Source of the DNA: Verrucomicrobiota bacterium
GTDB lineage: Bacteria > Verrucomicrobiota > Verrucomicrobiia > Chthoniobacterales > Terrimicrobiaceae
NCBI GenBank assembly: GCA_026398285.1
Contig: JAPLTI010000184.1
Coordinates: 1 to 21,769, forward strand
Direction: 5' to 3'
DNA: 21,769 bases
Shown: positions 7,349 through 15,900 of the stretch, one piece after another
Layout: every line of letters begins with the position of its first letter
How positions within the stretch are numbered: position 1 is the first letter of the stretch
Translations under genes and position numbers: made by a program
Notes under the pieces: model-generated
The model's input: the letters and a program-made list of their open reading frames with translations, nothing else
What the model was told of the DNA's origin: nothing
Databases searched by the model: none

Positions 7349-9099
7349 TTTCCCACCGGTTCGACCCAGCGGCCGTGTTCGCGGATGAGGTCGACGAGGC
7401 GGTCTACGGCTTCGGCTTGGGGGATGTTGAATTTCACGGGTGTCTTGCCGACATAGAGGTTCACCTTGCAGGGGGCGCCGCCGACATAGCCGAAGTCGGC
7501 ATCTGCCATTTCGCCGGGGCCGTTCACGATGCAGCCCATGATGGCGATTTTCACGCCTTTGAGATGGCTGGTGGCGGCTTTGATGCGGGCTGTAGTTTCC
7601 TGGAGGTTGAACAGGGTGCGACCGCAGCTTGGGCAGGCGACATAGTCGGTTTTGAAAATGCGGACACCTGCGGCCTGGAGGATATTGTAGGCGATGCGGA
7701 GCGATTGACCGGGAGCCTCTTCGCCTTGCACAAGGACTGCATCGCCGATGCCGTCGCAGAGCAGGGAGCCGATGTTGGTGGCGGCATTCAGGAGGTTGTG
7801 GACGAAATCGGTGGAGGAGGCGGGTGTGAAGGTGTCCTTGAGCAGAATCGGATGCCTGGCGTCAATGAGTGAGGCCAGAAGCCTGTAAGCGCCGATGACC
7901 GGCAAATCGCACGAGTCCGGGATCGTTACAAAAAGAGGCACGGGGGATGCGTTGACACGAGCGACAGCAGTCGCATCGCGCGGGTCGATTTCAACGAGTC
8001 CGCAATGCTCGATAATCAACTCGGGTTTGTAATCACCGAGTCCTGCGATTTTGTGGGCGACCTTGTCGTAGGCGGCCTGTGCGACTGCGACGCGCACAAG
8101 TTCCGAGCCGCCGATTTGATATTCCCCGACTTGCAATACTGAGCTTGCCCGGCGGGCGTAGGAAAAAGGATCGAACGGCCAGGCCTGAAGTGTCGGCATG
8201 GGTTTGCGAGCAGCGGCGATTTTTTCCAATGCCTGCGCCACAGGAATTTCGTGCTCGGAATCCTCCGTGAGCGAAACGCGAATCGTGTCACCGATGCCGT
8301 CGGCGAGAAGGCTGCCGATGCCAATGGCGCTTTTGATGCGGCCGTCCTCGCCATCACCCGCCTCGGTCACGCCGAGGTGGATCGGGTAGTTCCAGCCGCC
8401 GCCTTCGGTGCGCTCGAGTTCGTCGAGGCGGGCCACAAGCAGGCGGTAGGCTTGAATCATGACCTTGGGATTCGACGCCTTCATCGAGAAAACAAAATCG
8501 TGGTAGTCGAGTTCGCGGGCGATGCGTGCGAACTCGAGCGCGCTTTCGACCATGCCGAGCGGCGTGTCGCCGAAGCGGTTCATGATGCGGTCGCTCAGGC
8601 TGCCGTGGTTCGTGCCGATTCGCATCGAGATGCCGCGAGCCTTGCAGAGCGCAACCAGCGGGGCGAAACGCTCGCGGATGCGTGAGATTTCGGCAGCGTA
8701 TTCGGTGTCCGTGTATTCGCGGACATTGAATTTTTTCGAGTCGGCGAAATTGCCGGGATTGATACGAACCTTGTCCACCCACTTGGCAGCCTCCAAGGCG
8801 GCTTCGGGCTTGAAATGAATATCCGCGACCAGCGGGACATCGCAGCCTGCGGTGCGGAGCATGTCGCGGATGGCTTCGAGGTTGAGGGCGTCCTTCACGG
8901 TCGGCGCGGTGATGCGAACGATTTCGCAGCCGGCTTGCGCTAGGCCGAGTGTCTCCTTCACGCAAGCAGCGGTATCCATCGTATCACTCGTCAACATCGA
9001 CTGGACGCGGACGGGATTTTCACCCCCGATGGCGGTGCGGCCAGTTTTGACCTCCCGGCTGGGACGACGACCTGGATAGCTTCGGAACACCAGCGACAT
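7345..9099 (-). CDS. ispG: 4-hydroxy-3-methylbut-2-enyl diphosphate synthase, long form
   Basis: Penultimate step of the MEP pathway: reductive conversion of MEcPP to HMBPP by a [4Fe-4S] enzyme. The 584 residues mark the long form, with an additional domain between the TIM barrel and the Fe-S domain, known from plants, Chlamydiae, Bacteroidetes and relatives; the short E. coli form has about 370. The N-terminal barrel carries VRVQSMLTSDT and KVRINPGNF. The Fe-S ligands are C489 and C492 (ACPSCGR) and C523 (MGCIVNGPGE), with E530 conserved after them. Its start is two bases after the rseP stop, so rseP and ispG form one minus-strand unit. In many bacteria dxr-rseP-ispG run in one direction; here the rseP-ispG pair is inverted relative to dxr. 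Confidence 0.96.
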   Translation of the reverse strand: MSLVFRSYPGRRPSREVKTGRTAIGGENPVRVQSMLTSDTMDTAACVKETLGLAQAGCEIVRITAPTVKDALNLEAIRDMLRTAGCDVPLVADIHFKPEAALEAAKWVDKVRINPGNFADSKKFNVREYTDTEYAAEISRIRERFAPLVALCKARGISMRIGTNHGSLSDRIMNRFGDTPLGMVESALEFARIARELDYHDFVFSMKASNPKVMIQAYRLLVARLDELERTEGGGWNYPIHLGVTEAGDGEDGRIKSAIGIGSLLADGIGDTIRVSLTEDSEHEIPVAQALEKIAAARKPMPTLQAWPFDPFSYARRASSVLQVGEYQIGGSELVRVAVAQAAYDKVAHKIAGLGDYKPELIIEHCGLVEIDPRDATAVARVNASPVPLFVTIPDSCDLPVIGAYRLLASLIDARHPILLKDTFTPASSTDFVHNLLNAATNIGSLLCDGIGDAVLVQGEEAPGQSLRIAYNILQAAGVRIFKTDYVACPSCGRTLFNLQETTARIKAATSHLKGVKIAIMGCIVNGPGEMADADFGYVGGAPCKVNLYVGKTPVKFNIPQAEAVDRLVDLIREHGRWVEPVGN

Positions 9100-9101
9100 T
9101 T

Positions 9102-10478
9102 TTACTTTGTCTGCTCGGCGACCGGAGCCTTCGAGGCCACGATGTCGCCCACATCGTAGAATGTGAGATACAGCATGAAACCGATGAGAAGCACGGCGCA
9201 GGCAGTCTGGACGACTTCAAGAACACGGACGCTGATTGGCTTCCGGCGGATGGCTTCGATAATCGCGAGAGTGATGTGTCCACCGTCGAGAACTGGAAAT
9301 GGAAGCAGGTTCATGAGGGCGAGGTTCACATTGATGAGAACGCTGAAGGCCAGCGCAATTCGCCATCCGTTTTCTGATTCAAAAATCTGGTAGTAGAGAC
9401 GCATGATGCCAACCGGGCCGCTGAAGTGAGCGGCTTTGACATCCGACGCCGGTGAGAGCAGCGCGCCGACCATCCGGAAGATGCTGGTGGCGGCATCCTT
9501 CACCTGCTCGATCGGCGAGGGATGCACCAAAACGGAGCGTCCCCACTCGATGCCGAAATTCACCGGAGCGGCGTCTGGAGTGGCTTCGGGGAGCTTCATG
9601 TTGAGCTTCAAATCCTCTCCGGCGCGCTCCACCCCAAAAACGACATCCTTGCCACGATTCGCATCAATGACGGGACCCATCTCGCTCAGATTGAAAACAG
9701 GAACGCCATTGATATCCGTGACCAGATCTCCGGACTGGAATCCCGATTTGTCGGCGAGGCTACCTTTCACGACAAAGCCCACGCCTGGCATGATGCGCGG
9801 TCCGATCTGAACCTCGCGCAGCGCGGGTCTGCGCCAGCTGGAGGTTTCGGGTTTCGACCATTTGGAATCGATCGTAATTTCCTGCCCTTCGCGCAGGACT
9901 GTGAAAGGAATCGTCTCCCCCTCGCTACGCACGATGCGCCATTTCACGCTGTCCGTGCCACTCAAGAAGTGCTTCACGGGTTTGCCATCCACCGCGATAA
10001 TTTGGTCTCCAGGCCGCAGTCCGGCCACGGCTGCGGGACCGCCATCTTTCACATAGCCAACGACCGTGGTGTCGAATTCGCTCTGTGGTTTCCCGACCAT
10101 CCACACGATGCAGGCCATTGCAAAAGCAAGACCGAAGCTGAAGAGCGGGCCAGCGGCGGCGACGATTATTTTATCCAGCGGCTTGACGGGTGGAAGCTGT
10201 TCGCGGGCGTTTTCGGATTCCCCCTCGAGCGCCTCCATGGGCGCGAGTTGGGGGATGGCCACGAAGCCGCCTGCGGGAATCGAGCCCAGACGGTATTCCA
10301 CACCGCCGATCGTTTTGCTCCAAATCGGCTTTCCGAACCAGATGGCAAACTTCTCGACAACCAGACCACGCCAGCGCGCTGCTAAAAAGTGCCCCAATTC
10401 GTGGACGACAATGAGGAGGTTGAAAATGAGGAGAACCTCGATGCAGATGAATAAGAATTTCAGTCCGTCAAAAAACAT
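9102..10478 (-). CDS. rseP: RseP-type site-2 protease (M50 intramembrane zinc metalloprotease)
   Basis: Inner-membrane protease that cuts transmembrane anchors (for example anti-sigma factors) and remnant signal peptides. In 458 residues I see a first membrane helix with the zinc site HELGH (H26, E27, H30), a second helix (about 115-140, AAAGPLFSFGLAF), and two tandem PDZ domains: one with AGLRPGDQIIAVDGKPV, the second with SGFQSGDLVTDINGVPV. C-terminal helices follow, with NLLPFPVLDGGH providing the third zinc ligand (D398). A GGGAG motif lies about nine bases before the ATG, better than most genes here. It is divergent from yicC across 96 bases and reads directly into ispG. Confidence 0.95.
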   Translation of the reverse strand: MFFDGLKFLFICIEVLLIFNLLIVVHELGHFLAARWRGLVVEKFAIWFGKPIWSKTIGGVEYRLGSIPAGGFVAIPQLAPMEALEGESENAREQLPPVKPLDKIIVAAAGPLFSFGLAFAMACIVWMVGKPQSEFDTTVVGYVKDGGPAAVAGLRPGDQIIAVDGKPVKHFLSGTDSVKWRIVRSEGETIPFTVLREGQEITIDSKWSKPETSSWRRPALREVQIGPRIMPGVGFVVKGSLADKSGFQSGDLVTDINGVPVFNLSEMGPVIDANRGKDVVFGVERAGEDLKLNMKLPEATPDAAPVNFGIEWGRSVLVHPSPIEQVKDAATSIFRMVGALLSPASDVKAAHFSGPVGIMRLYYQIFESENGWRIALAFSVLINVNLALMNLLPFPVLDGGHITLAIIEAIRRKPISVRVLEVVQTACAVLLIGFMLYLTFYDVGDIVASKAPVAEQTK

Positions 10479-10574
10479 AATAAGGCTCCCACCATGCTCC
10501 GATCCTTGAAAAAATCAATCCGGCACTGCGGAGCACCCTCGACAGCGGCAGGCGGGCGCGGATAAAAAAGCACT

Positions 10575-11441
10575 ATGACAAGCATGACAGGACACGGCCG
10601 AGGCGAGGCCCGGACGAAAACCTGGGCGGCCGTTGTGGAGTGCCATTCAGTGAACCGCAAGACGGCGGAAGTCGTCCTCCACGCAGATCGAAGCGCTTCA
10701 CGGCTTGAACCGGCCGTTCGCGAGCGGGTTCTCGAACGCATCTCCCGCGGGCGGGTTCAGGTGAATCTCTCGCTGGCTTGCTCCAAAGGTGCGGGCCAAA
10801 GTTTTTTTGATGAAGAGCGTGCCTTGGATTTTGTGAACCAGGCCCGTCGTTTGCAGAAAAAACTTGGACTCGAGGGAGGTATCACTCTGTCGGATGTCAT
10901 CGCCGCTCCCGGCGTTATTCAGGCTGCGGATTCCCAGATCGACGATGCCAGCGAAGTCGTCATGTCCGCGCTGGATCACGCGCTGAAGGGTCTCGTCGCC
11001 ACACGCGCGAGCGAGGGAGCTGCCCTTCAGAAAGTCCTGTCCAAAAGCGCGGACCGCTTGGCCGCCATCATCAAAAAAACAACACCACTTGCCGGCAAAG
11101 TGACGGCCTCTTATCGCGAAAGCCTGCACAAGCGCATCGAGCGTGCGGGATTGAGCCTCGCGGCGGATGATCCCCGTCTCGCAGCCGAGGTCGCCATCTT
11201 CGCGGAGCGTTGCGACATCACAGAGGAACTCGAGCGCGCCGCGAGCCATATCGCCCAGTTTCGGGAAAAACTTGATGCCAAGGGACCGGTTGGCCGAACG
11301 CTGGAATTCCTCACGCAGGAGCTCGGGCGCGAGTTCAACACGCTCGGCTCCAAGTCCGCACACACCACTATTTCCCGTCTCGTCATCGAGGCGAAATCGG
11401 AACTCGACCGCATTCGAGAACAACTCGCCAACATTGAATAG
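10575..11441 (+). CDS. yicC: YicC-family protein (putative endoribonuclease)
   Basis: A 288-residue YicC/YloC protein. The N-terminal YicC domain begins MTSMTGHGRGEA and has the typical ISRGRVQVNLSL segment near residues 55-66. The C-terminal DUF1732 domain (about 205-288) contains FAERCDITEELERAASHI, GRTLEFLTQELGREFNTLGSKS and ends KSELDRIREQLANIE, all family hallmarks. E. coli YicC has been described as an endoribonuclease affecting sRNA turnover; the role here is inferred. Its stop codon overlaps the start of the following gmk-like frame, matching the widespread yicC-gmk gene order. ATG 10584 is an alternative start three codons in. Confidence 0.93.
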   Translation: MTSMTGHGRGEARTKTWAAVVECHSVNRKTAEVVLHADRSASRLEPAVRERVLERISRGRVQVNLSLACSKGAGQSFFDEERALDFVNQARRLQKKLGLEGGITLSDVIAAPGVIQAADSQIDDASEVVMSALDHALKGLVATRASEGAALQKVLSKSADRLAAIIKKTTPLAGKVTASYRESLHKRIERAGLSLAADDPRLAAEVAIFAERCDITEELERAASHIAQFREKLDAKGPVGRTLEFLTQELGREFNTLGSKSAHTTISRLVIEAKSELDRIREQLANIE

Positions 11442-12378
11442 CCTCACCATCCACCGCAAAGGCATCCTCTTTGTCATCTCCGCCCCGTCTGGAGCCGGCA
11501 AGACAACGCTCATCAGCTCGCTTCGCCACAAGCAGGATTTCGTTTACTCCGTTTCCTGCACCACCCGCGCGCCAAGACCTGGCGAGGTTCACGGCGAGGA
11601 TTACTTTTTTTTGAGCCAGGAGGAATTCCAACGCCACATTGAGGCGGGGGATTTTCTCGAACACGCGGAGGTTCACGGCCGTTTTTACGGCACGCTGAAA
11701 TCCACCGTGCTGAAGCACCTCACTGCTGGAGTGGATGTCTTGCTCGATGTCGACACGATTGGCGCGGCGAGCATTCGCGCTTGCAACGATCCCTTCATCC
11801 AAAGCGCGCTTGCGGATGTTTTCATCATGCCGCCGGGCCTTGATGAATTGGCGCGGCGCCTCCGCAAGCGCGGCACCGAAAGCGAGGCTGCCGAGTTGGC
11901 AAGCCGCCTCACGCAGGCTGGGCGGAATGTCAATGTGGTGATGACAAAACATGCCACGGAGTTTGTCGCTCCGCTCACTTTCCAGACACTGTCGCGCAAT
12001 CCCGTCACTACAGGAATTTTCGATGAAAAGGAATCCTGGCATCCTGGCCACATTGCCTTGGCCGACTCGGCGGATCTTCTTTTGATCGCTCCAGCCACTG
12101 CGAACACGATAGCCAAACTCGCATGCGGTATCGCGGATGATGCGCTCACATCTATCGCTCTGGCATCTCAAGCCCCGCTCCTCATCGCACCTGCGATGAA
12201 TGGCAAGATGTGGATGCATGCGGCGACTCAGGAAAATGTCGCCCGTCTGAAATCACGAGGAGCCCGTTTTATCGGCCCGGAAGAGGGCTTGTTGGCGTGC
12301 GGATATGAGGGAATCGGCCGCCTCTGGGAGACAGTTGGCATTCTTGAGGAAGCTGAAAAAATCCTCTGTGCGCAATGA
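11434..12378 (+). CDS. Chimeric ORF: guanylate kinase N-terminal part joined to CoaC C-terminal part
   Basis: Residues 1 to about 150 are guanylate kinase (GMP to GDP): P-loop SAPSGAGKTT (16-25), SCTTRAPRPGEVHGEDYFF, FLEHAEVHGRFYGT, DVDTIGA, and the lid start RRLRKRGTESE. Gmk should continue about 55-60 residues through a Y-x-Y-x-IVN segment, which is absent. From about residue 152 the sequence is instead CoaC/Dfp phosphopantothenoylcysteine decarboxylase (flavoprotein): ASRLTQAG, VVMTKHATEFV, GHIALADSADLLLIAPATANTIAKL, LIAPAMNGKMW, GLLACGYEGIGR. Its first ~25 residues (GVTGSIAAYK, FMN site) are missing, and no CoaB domain follows. TTG 11434 overlaps the yicC TAG; no in-frame ATG precedes the P-loop. 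Either a true in-frame deletion or an assembly artefact; neither activity is expected to survive as it stands. Confidence 0.85.
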   Translation: MNSLTIHRKGILFVISAPSGAGKTTLISSLRHKQDFVYSVSCTTRAPRPGEVHGEDYFFLSQEEFQRHIEAGDFLEHAEVHGRFYGTLKSTVLKHLTAGVDVLLDVDTIGAASIRACNDPFIQSALADVFIMPPGLDELARRLRKRGTESEAAELASRLTQAGRNVNVVMTKHATEFVAPLTFQTLSRNPVTTGIFDEKESWHPGHIALADSADLLLIAPATANTIAKLACGIADDALTSIALASQAPLLIAPAMNGKMWMHAATQENVARLKSRGARFIGPEEGLLACGYEGIGRLWETVGILEEAEKILCAQ

Positions 12379-12436
12379 TCCGGAAATTCCTGCAGAAGAA
12401 ATTTTCATAAAAAACCATATTATTTGAAAAAAGGTG

Positions 12437-12465
12437 TTGACGTCGAAGTGCGTGAAACTTATTCA
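12437..12465 (+). promoter_or_regulatory. Candidate sigma70-type promoter of the histone-like gene
   Basis: TTGACG (12437-12442) is followed after exactly 17 bases by TATTCA (12460-12465). The -35 matches at five of six positions, the -10 at only three, so a helper factor or a weak promoter is likely. It lies in an A/T-rich stretch about 75 bases before the histone-like gene, and the -10 is covered by the first DnaA-box-like site. Confidence 0.4.
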
Positions 12466-12487
12466 CAGCAGCAGTGAGTTATTCACA
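12459..12487 (+). promoter_or_regulatory. Two DnaA-box-like sites, TTATTCACA, spaced 20 bp
   Basis: TTATTCACA occurs at 12459-12467 and again at 12479-12487. Both fit the relaxed E. coli DnaA box TTATNCACA perfectly and have one mismatch to TTATCCACA. The 20-base repeat interval puts them on the same face of the helix. A weaker relative (ATGTTCACA, 12490-12498) follows. The first site overlaps the candidate -10 of the histone-like gene, which suggests DnaA-responsive repression, though binding is inferred from sequence only. Confidence 0.5.
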
Positions 12488-12507
12488 TGATGTTCACAAA
12501 AAATTTC

Positions 12508-12519
12508 CCGCATATGCGG
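12508..12519. promoter_or_regulatory. 12-bp perfect palindrome CCGCATATGCGG in the 5' leader
   Basis: A perfect inverted repeat immediately upstream of the purine-rich ribosome binding site of the histone-like gene. In RNA it could form a short CCGC/GCGG hairpin with an AUAU loop; in DNA it could be a dimeric operator half-site pair. There is no direct evidence for either. Confidence 0.35.
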
Positions 12520-12539
12520 AGAGAAAGGGGGGATATTAA

Positions 12540-12803
12540 ATGCCAGTAGCAAAGAAACCTGCCGCTAAGAAACCCGCTGCAAAAAAGCCAGTTGCTAAGA
12601 AGCCAGTTGCTAAAAAAGCAGCCGCTGCCAAGCCAGCCGCCAAGAAAGCCGTTGCCAAGAAAGCCGTTGCCAAAAAGCCAGTCGCCAAAAAAGCGCCTGC
12701 CAAAAAAGCACCTGCTAAGAAAGCTCCAGCCGCAAAGGCCCCAGCCGCAAAGGCCCCAGCTAAAAAGCCCGCTGCCAAAAAAGCAGTGGCCAAGAAAAAA
12801 TAA
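12540..12803 (+). CDS. Histone H1-like Lys/Ala/Pro-rich DNA-binding protein
   Basis: An 87-residue protein made almost wholly of Lys, Ala, Pro and Val in degenerate repeats such as AKKPA, AKKPV and AKKAP. There are no acidic or aromatic residues. This resembles the C-terminal tail of eukaryotic histone H1 and bacterial H1-like proteins such as chlamydial HctB. Such proteins bind DNA through charge and compact the nucleoid. The ATG follows a strong AAAGGGGGG ribosome binding site (12524-12532) at seven bases, the clearest one in the window, suggesting high expression. It is monocistronic: a promoter region with DnaA-box-like sites lies upstream and a strong terminator downstream. Composition alone cannot prove specific function, but the reading frame is convincing. 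Confidence 0.85.
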   Translation: MPVAKKPAAKKPAAKKPVAKKPVAKKAAAAKPAAKKAVAKKAVAKKPVAKKAPAKKAPAKKAPAAKAPAAKAPAKKPAAKKAVAKKK

Positions 12804-12807
12804 CATT

Positions 12808-12823
12808 CCTGTCCCAGGACAGG
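12808..12823 (+). other. Small hairpin after the histone-like gene
   Basis: CCTGTCCCAGGACAGG forms a six-base-pair stem with a four-base loop four bases after the histone-like stop. No T-run follows, so alone it is not a classic terminator. It may protect the 3' end or assist the following one. Confidence 0.45.
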
Positions 12824-12839
12824 TCTTAACAACCAAGAT

Positions 12840-12875
12840 GGGAGAAGTCGCAAGGCTTCTCCCATTTTGTTTTTT
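12840..12875 (+). terminator. Rho-independent terminator with GCAA tetraloop
   Basis: GGGAGAAGTC (12840-12849) pairs with GGCTTCTCCC (12854-12863) around a GCAA GNRA tetraloop, a ten-pair stem with one G-T wobble. ATTTTGTTTTTT follows. It ends the histone-like transcript and insulates it from metH. Confidence 0.9.
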
Positions 12876-12992
12876 GGAGAGCTTTCGACCTGCGGAGCCC
12901 ACCTCATTTCAAGGTGCTGGCTGCCGCGTGTTAGATCGTTTTTTCGTTTGCGTCGTCTTCGCTTTCCGTAAACTACCTGATTCTCATCACGC
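12876..12992. other. Leader between terminator and metH
   Basis: This 117-base stretch should hold the metH promoter and leader. I looked for a B12-box, a cobalamin riboswitch or a SAM riboswitch and saw none. The only structure noticed is a short CACCT/AGGTG hairpin near 12900-12916. There is no clear Shine-Dalgarno sequence before the metH ATG. Confidence 0.4.
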
Positions 12993-15900
12993 ATGATTTC
13001 ATCCACCGAAAAAGCCCTTCGCGACCTTCTCGCTCAACGCATCCTCATTTTGGACGGCGCGATGGGCACCATGATCCAGCAATACAAATTGCAGGAAGCC
13101 GATTACCGCGGAGAACGGTTTGCGGATTGGAAGGGTCAGGATCTAAAGGGCAACAACGACCTGCTTGTGCTCACGAAGCCGGATGTCATTCGGGAGATTC
13201 ACGGTAAATACATCGCCGCCGGTGCGGATATCATTGAGACGAACACATTCAATTCGACGACGATTTCCCAGGCCGACTACGGACTGGAGCATCTTGTTCC
13301 CGAGTTGAACTTGGCTGCGGCCAAGGTCGCGCGCGAGGCGGCGGATGCCATCACAGACAGGCGCGTATTCGTTGCCGGGGCGATCGGGCCGCTCAATCGC
13401 ACGCTGTCGATTTCGCGGGATGTCAATGATCCCGGAAAGCGTGAGGTGACCTTCGAGGAGGTTGCTGCCGCCTACACCGAGCAGATTGAAAACCTCGTCG
13501 CAGGCGGAGTCGACATTCTGCTTGTTGAAACGATTTTCGACACGCTGAACGCGAAGGCTGCACTTTTTGCAATAGCCCGATTTTTTGAAAAACACCCGCG
13601 CATGCCGGTCATGGCATCGGGCACAATCACCGACCTGAGCGGAAGAACGCTCACCGGTCAGACGGTGGAGGCTTTTCTCAATTCGCTTTCACACTTCCCG
13701 CTTCTGTCCATCGGCCTCAATTGCGCTCTGGGGCCGAAAGAAATGCGGCCTTACATCGAGGAGCTTTCCAACATCTCGCCGTTCTTCGTCAGCACATATC
13801 CGAATGCCGGTCTACCTGATCCGCTATCGCCCACAGGCTTTCCGGAGACTCCGGAGAGCCTCGCACCACAACTCCTTGAATGGGCAGAGCAGGGTTGGCT
13901 GAATATTATCGGCGGATGCTGCGGCACCACGCCCGGCCATATCAAAGCCATCGCCGATGTGGTTCGCGGATTGCCTCCGCGCCGGATTCCAACCCGCACG
14001 ACGACTCTAAGATTGAGCGGCCTGGAGCCATTCACCGCGCGTCCAGAGATTCCCTTCATCAATATCGGCGAGCGCACGAATGTGACGGGCTCGCCAAAAT
14101 TTGCAAAACTCATCCTCGCTGGAAACTACGACGAAGCCCTCGCCGTGGCGCGTCAGCAAGTCGAGGCCGGGGCGCAGATCATCGATGTGAACATGGACGA
14201 AGGCATGCTCGACGGCGCCGCAGCCATGACGAAGTTCGTCAACCTCGTGGCCAGCGAGCCGGACATTTCCCGTGTGCCGGTGATGATCGATTCCTCGAAA
14301 TGGGAAGTCCTTGAGGCCGGTTTGCGCTGCGTCCAAGGCAAGTGCGTCGTCAACTCGATCAGCCTCAAAGAAGGTCCTGAAAAATTCAAGGAACAGGCCA
14401 GCCTTATTCGCGCCTACGGAGCCTCGACGATCGTCATGGCCTTCGACGAAAAGGGACAAGCCGATAGCTTCGAGCGCAAAATCCAAATCTGCGAACGCGC
14501 CTATCGCATGCTTGTCGATGAAGTGGGATTCCCGCCGGAGGACATCATTTTTGATCCGAACATCCTCACCGTTGCCACCGGCATCGAAGAGCACAACGAC
14601 TACGCGAACGCATTCATCAATGCCACTCGATGGATCAAGGAAAACCTCCCCTACGCCCGTGTGAGCGGCGGCATCAGCAACATCTCGTTTTCCTTCCGGG
14701 GCAACAATCCTGTGCGCGAGGCCATGCATGCCGCGTTCCTCTATCACGCGATCAAAGCCGGGCTCGACATGGGTATCGTGAATGCCGGCCAACTTGGCAT
14801 CTATGAGGACATCCCTAAGGATCTTCTCGAACTCATCGAGGATGTTTTGCTGAACCGCCGTCCGGATTCCACCGAACGACTCGTCACGTTTGCTGAGAAT
14901 TTCAAAGCCTCAAAAACCGGTGGCACTGGCTCCGCTCCCGTGCAAGACACCGCCTGGCGCGAACTCCCTGTGGAGAAGCGCCTGCAGCATGCGCTCATCA
15001 AGGGCATCGTGGATCACATCGACGCCGACACTGAGGAGGCACTGAACAAATACGGCAAGCCACTGTCAGTCATCGAAGGCCCGCTCATGGACGGCATGAA
15101 AATCGTCGGCGACCTCTTCGGCGAAGGGAAAATGTTCCTGCCGCAGGTGGTGAAAAGCGCTCGTGTGATGAAAAAATCCGTCGCCTGGCTCACCCCGCTC
15201 ATGGAAGCCGAGCGCGCCGCGAATCCGAATGCCCGCACGCAGGGCCGCATTCTCATGGCCACAGTGAAAGGCGATGTCCACGATATCGGCAAAAACATCG
15301 TTGGCGTTGTCCTAGCCTGTAATAATTACGAAGTCATCGACATGGGAGTCATGGTTCCCTGCGAAAAAATCCTCGCCACCGCGCAGGAAAAAAATTGTGA
15401 CATCATCGGCCTCTCCGGTCTCATCACGCCATCCCTCGACGAGATGATCCATGTTGCGAAGGAAATGCAGCGTCAGGGTTTCCCCATTCCGCTCATGATC
15501 GGCGGTGCCACCACCAGCAGGGCGCACACGGCCGTCAAAATTTCCCAGTATTACTCCGGCGGGGTAGTCCATGTCCTCGACGCCTCACGCGCCGTGAATG
15601 TCGCCAGCTCGCTTCTCAGTCCTGATCAAAAACCCGCATTCCTCACGAACCTGGAATCCGACTACGAAAAACTCCGCGTCGAACATGCCGGACGCCAAGC
15701 CGGGAAGCCAATGCTCGCGCTCCAAGAGGCCATCGCCAACGCACCGCAGCTCCCGCATGACAACATCGCTGTTCCGGAGCAAACAGGTGTGGTTGTTTTT
15801 GAATCCGCAAAGCCCTGCTCCGGTTTTCCTCGTCGGATTGGTGGTCTGGAAGTCACCTCCGAATCTGAACTCAAACAAATTTTCTCACTCGACTGCCCTC

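Noticed and set aside
9522..10385. Plus-strand 287-codon ORF
   Set aside because: Antisense shadow of rseP, whose domains and catalytic motifs are unambiguous.
10698..11531. Minus-strand 277-codon ORF
   Set aside because: Antisense shadow of yicC and the start of the gmk-like frame; no recognisable domain.
12379..12539. Chromosomal or plasmid replication origin
   Set aside because: Only two good DnaA-box-like sites in about 160 bases and no dnaA, dnaN or rep gene nearby; a regulated promoter is the simpler reading.
12540..12803. Repeat array of CRISPR or satellite type
   Set aside because: The repeats are degenerate, in codon phase, lack spacers of constant size and lie within a good coding frame.
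12483..13006. Minus-strand ORFs rich in Phe, Leu, Ala and Gly that resemble a membrane protein
   Set aside because: They are the antisense of the Lys/Ala/Pro repeats of the histone-like gene; the repetition and hydrophobicity follow from that composition.
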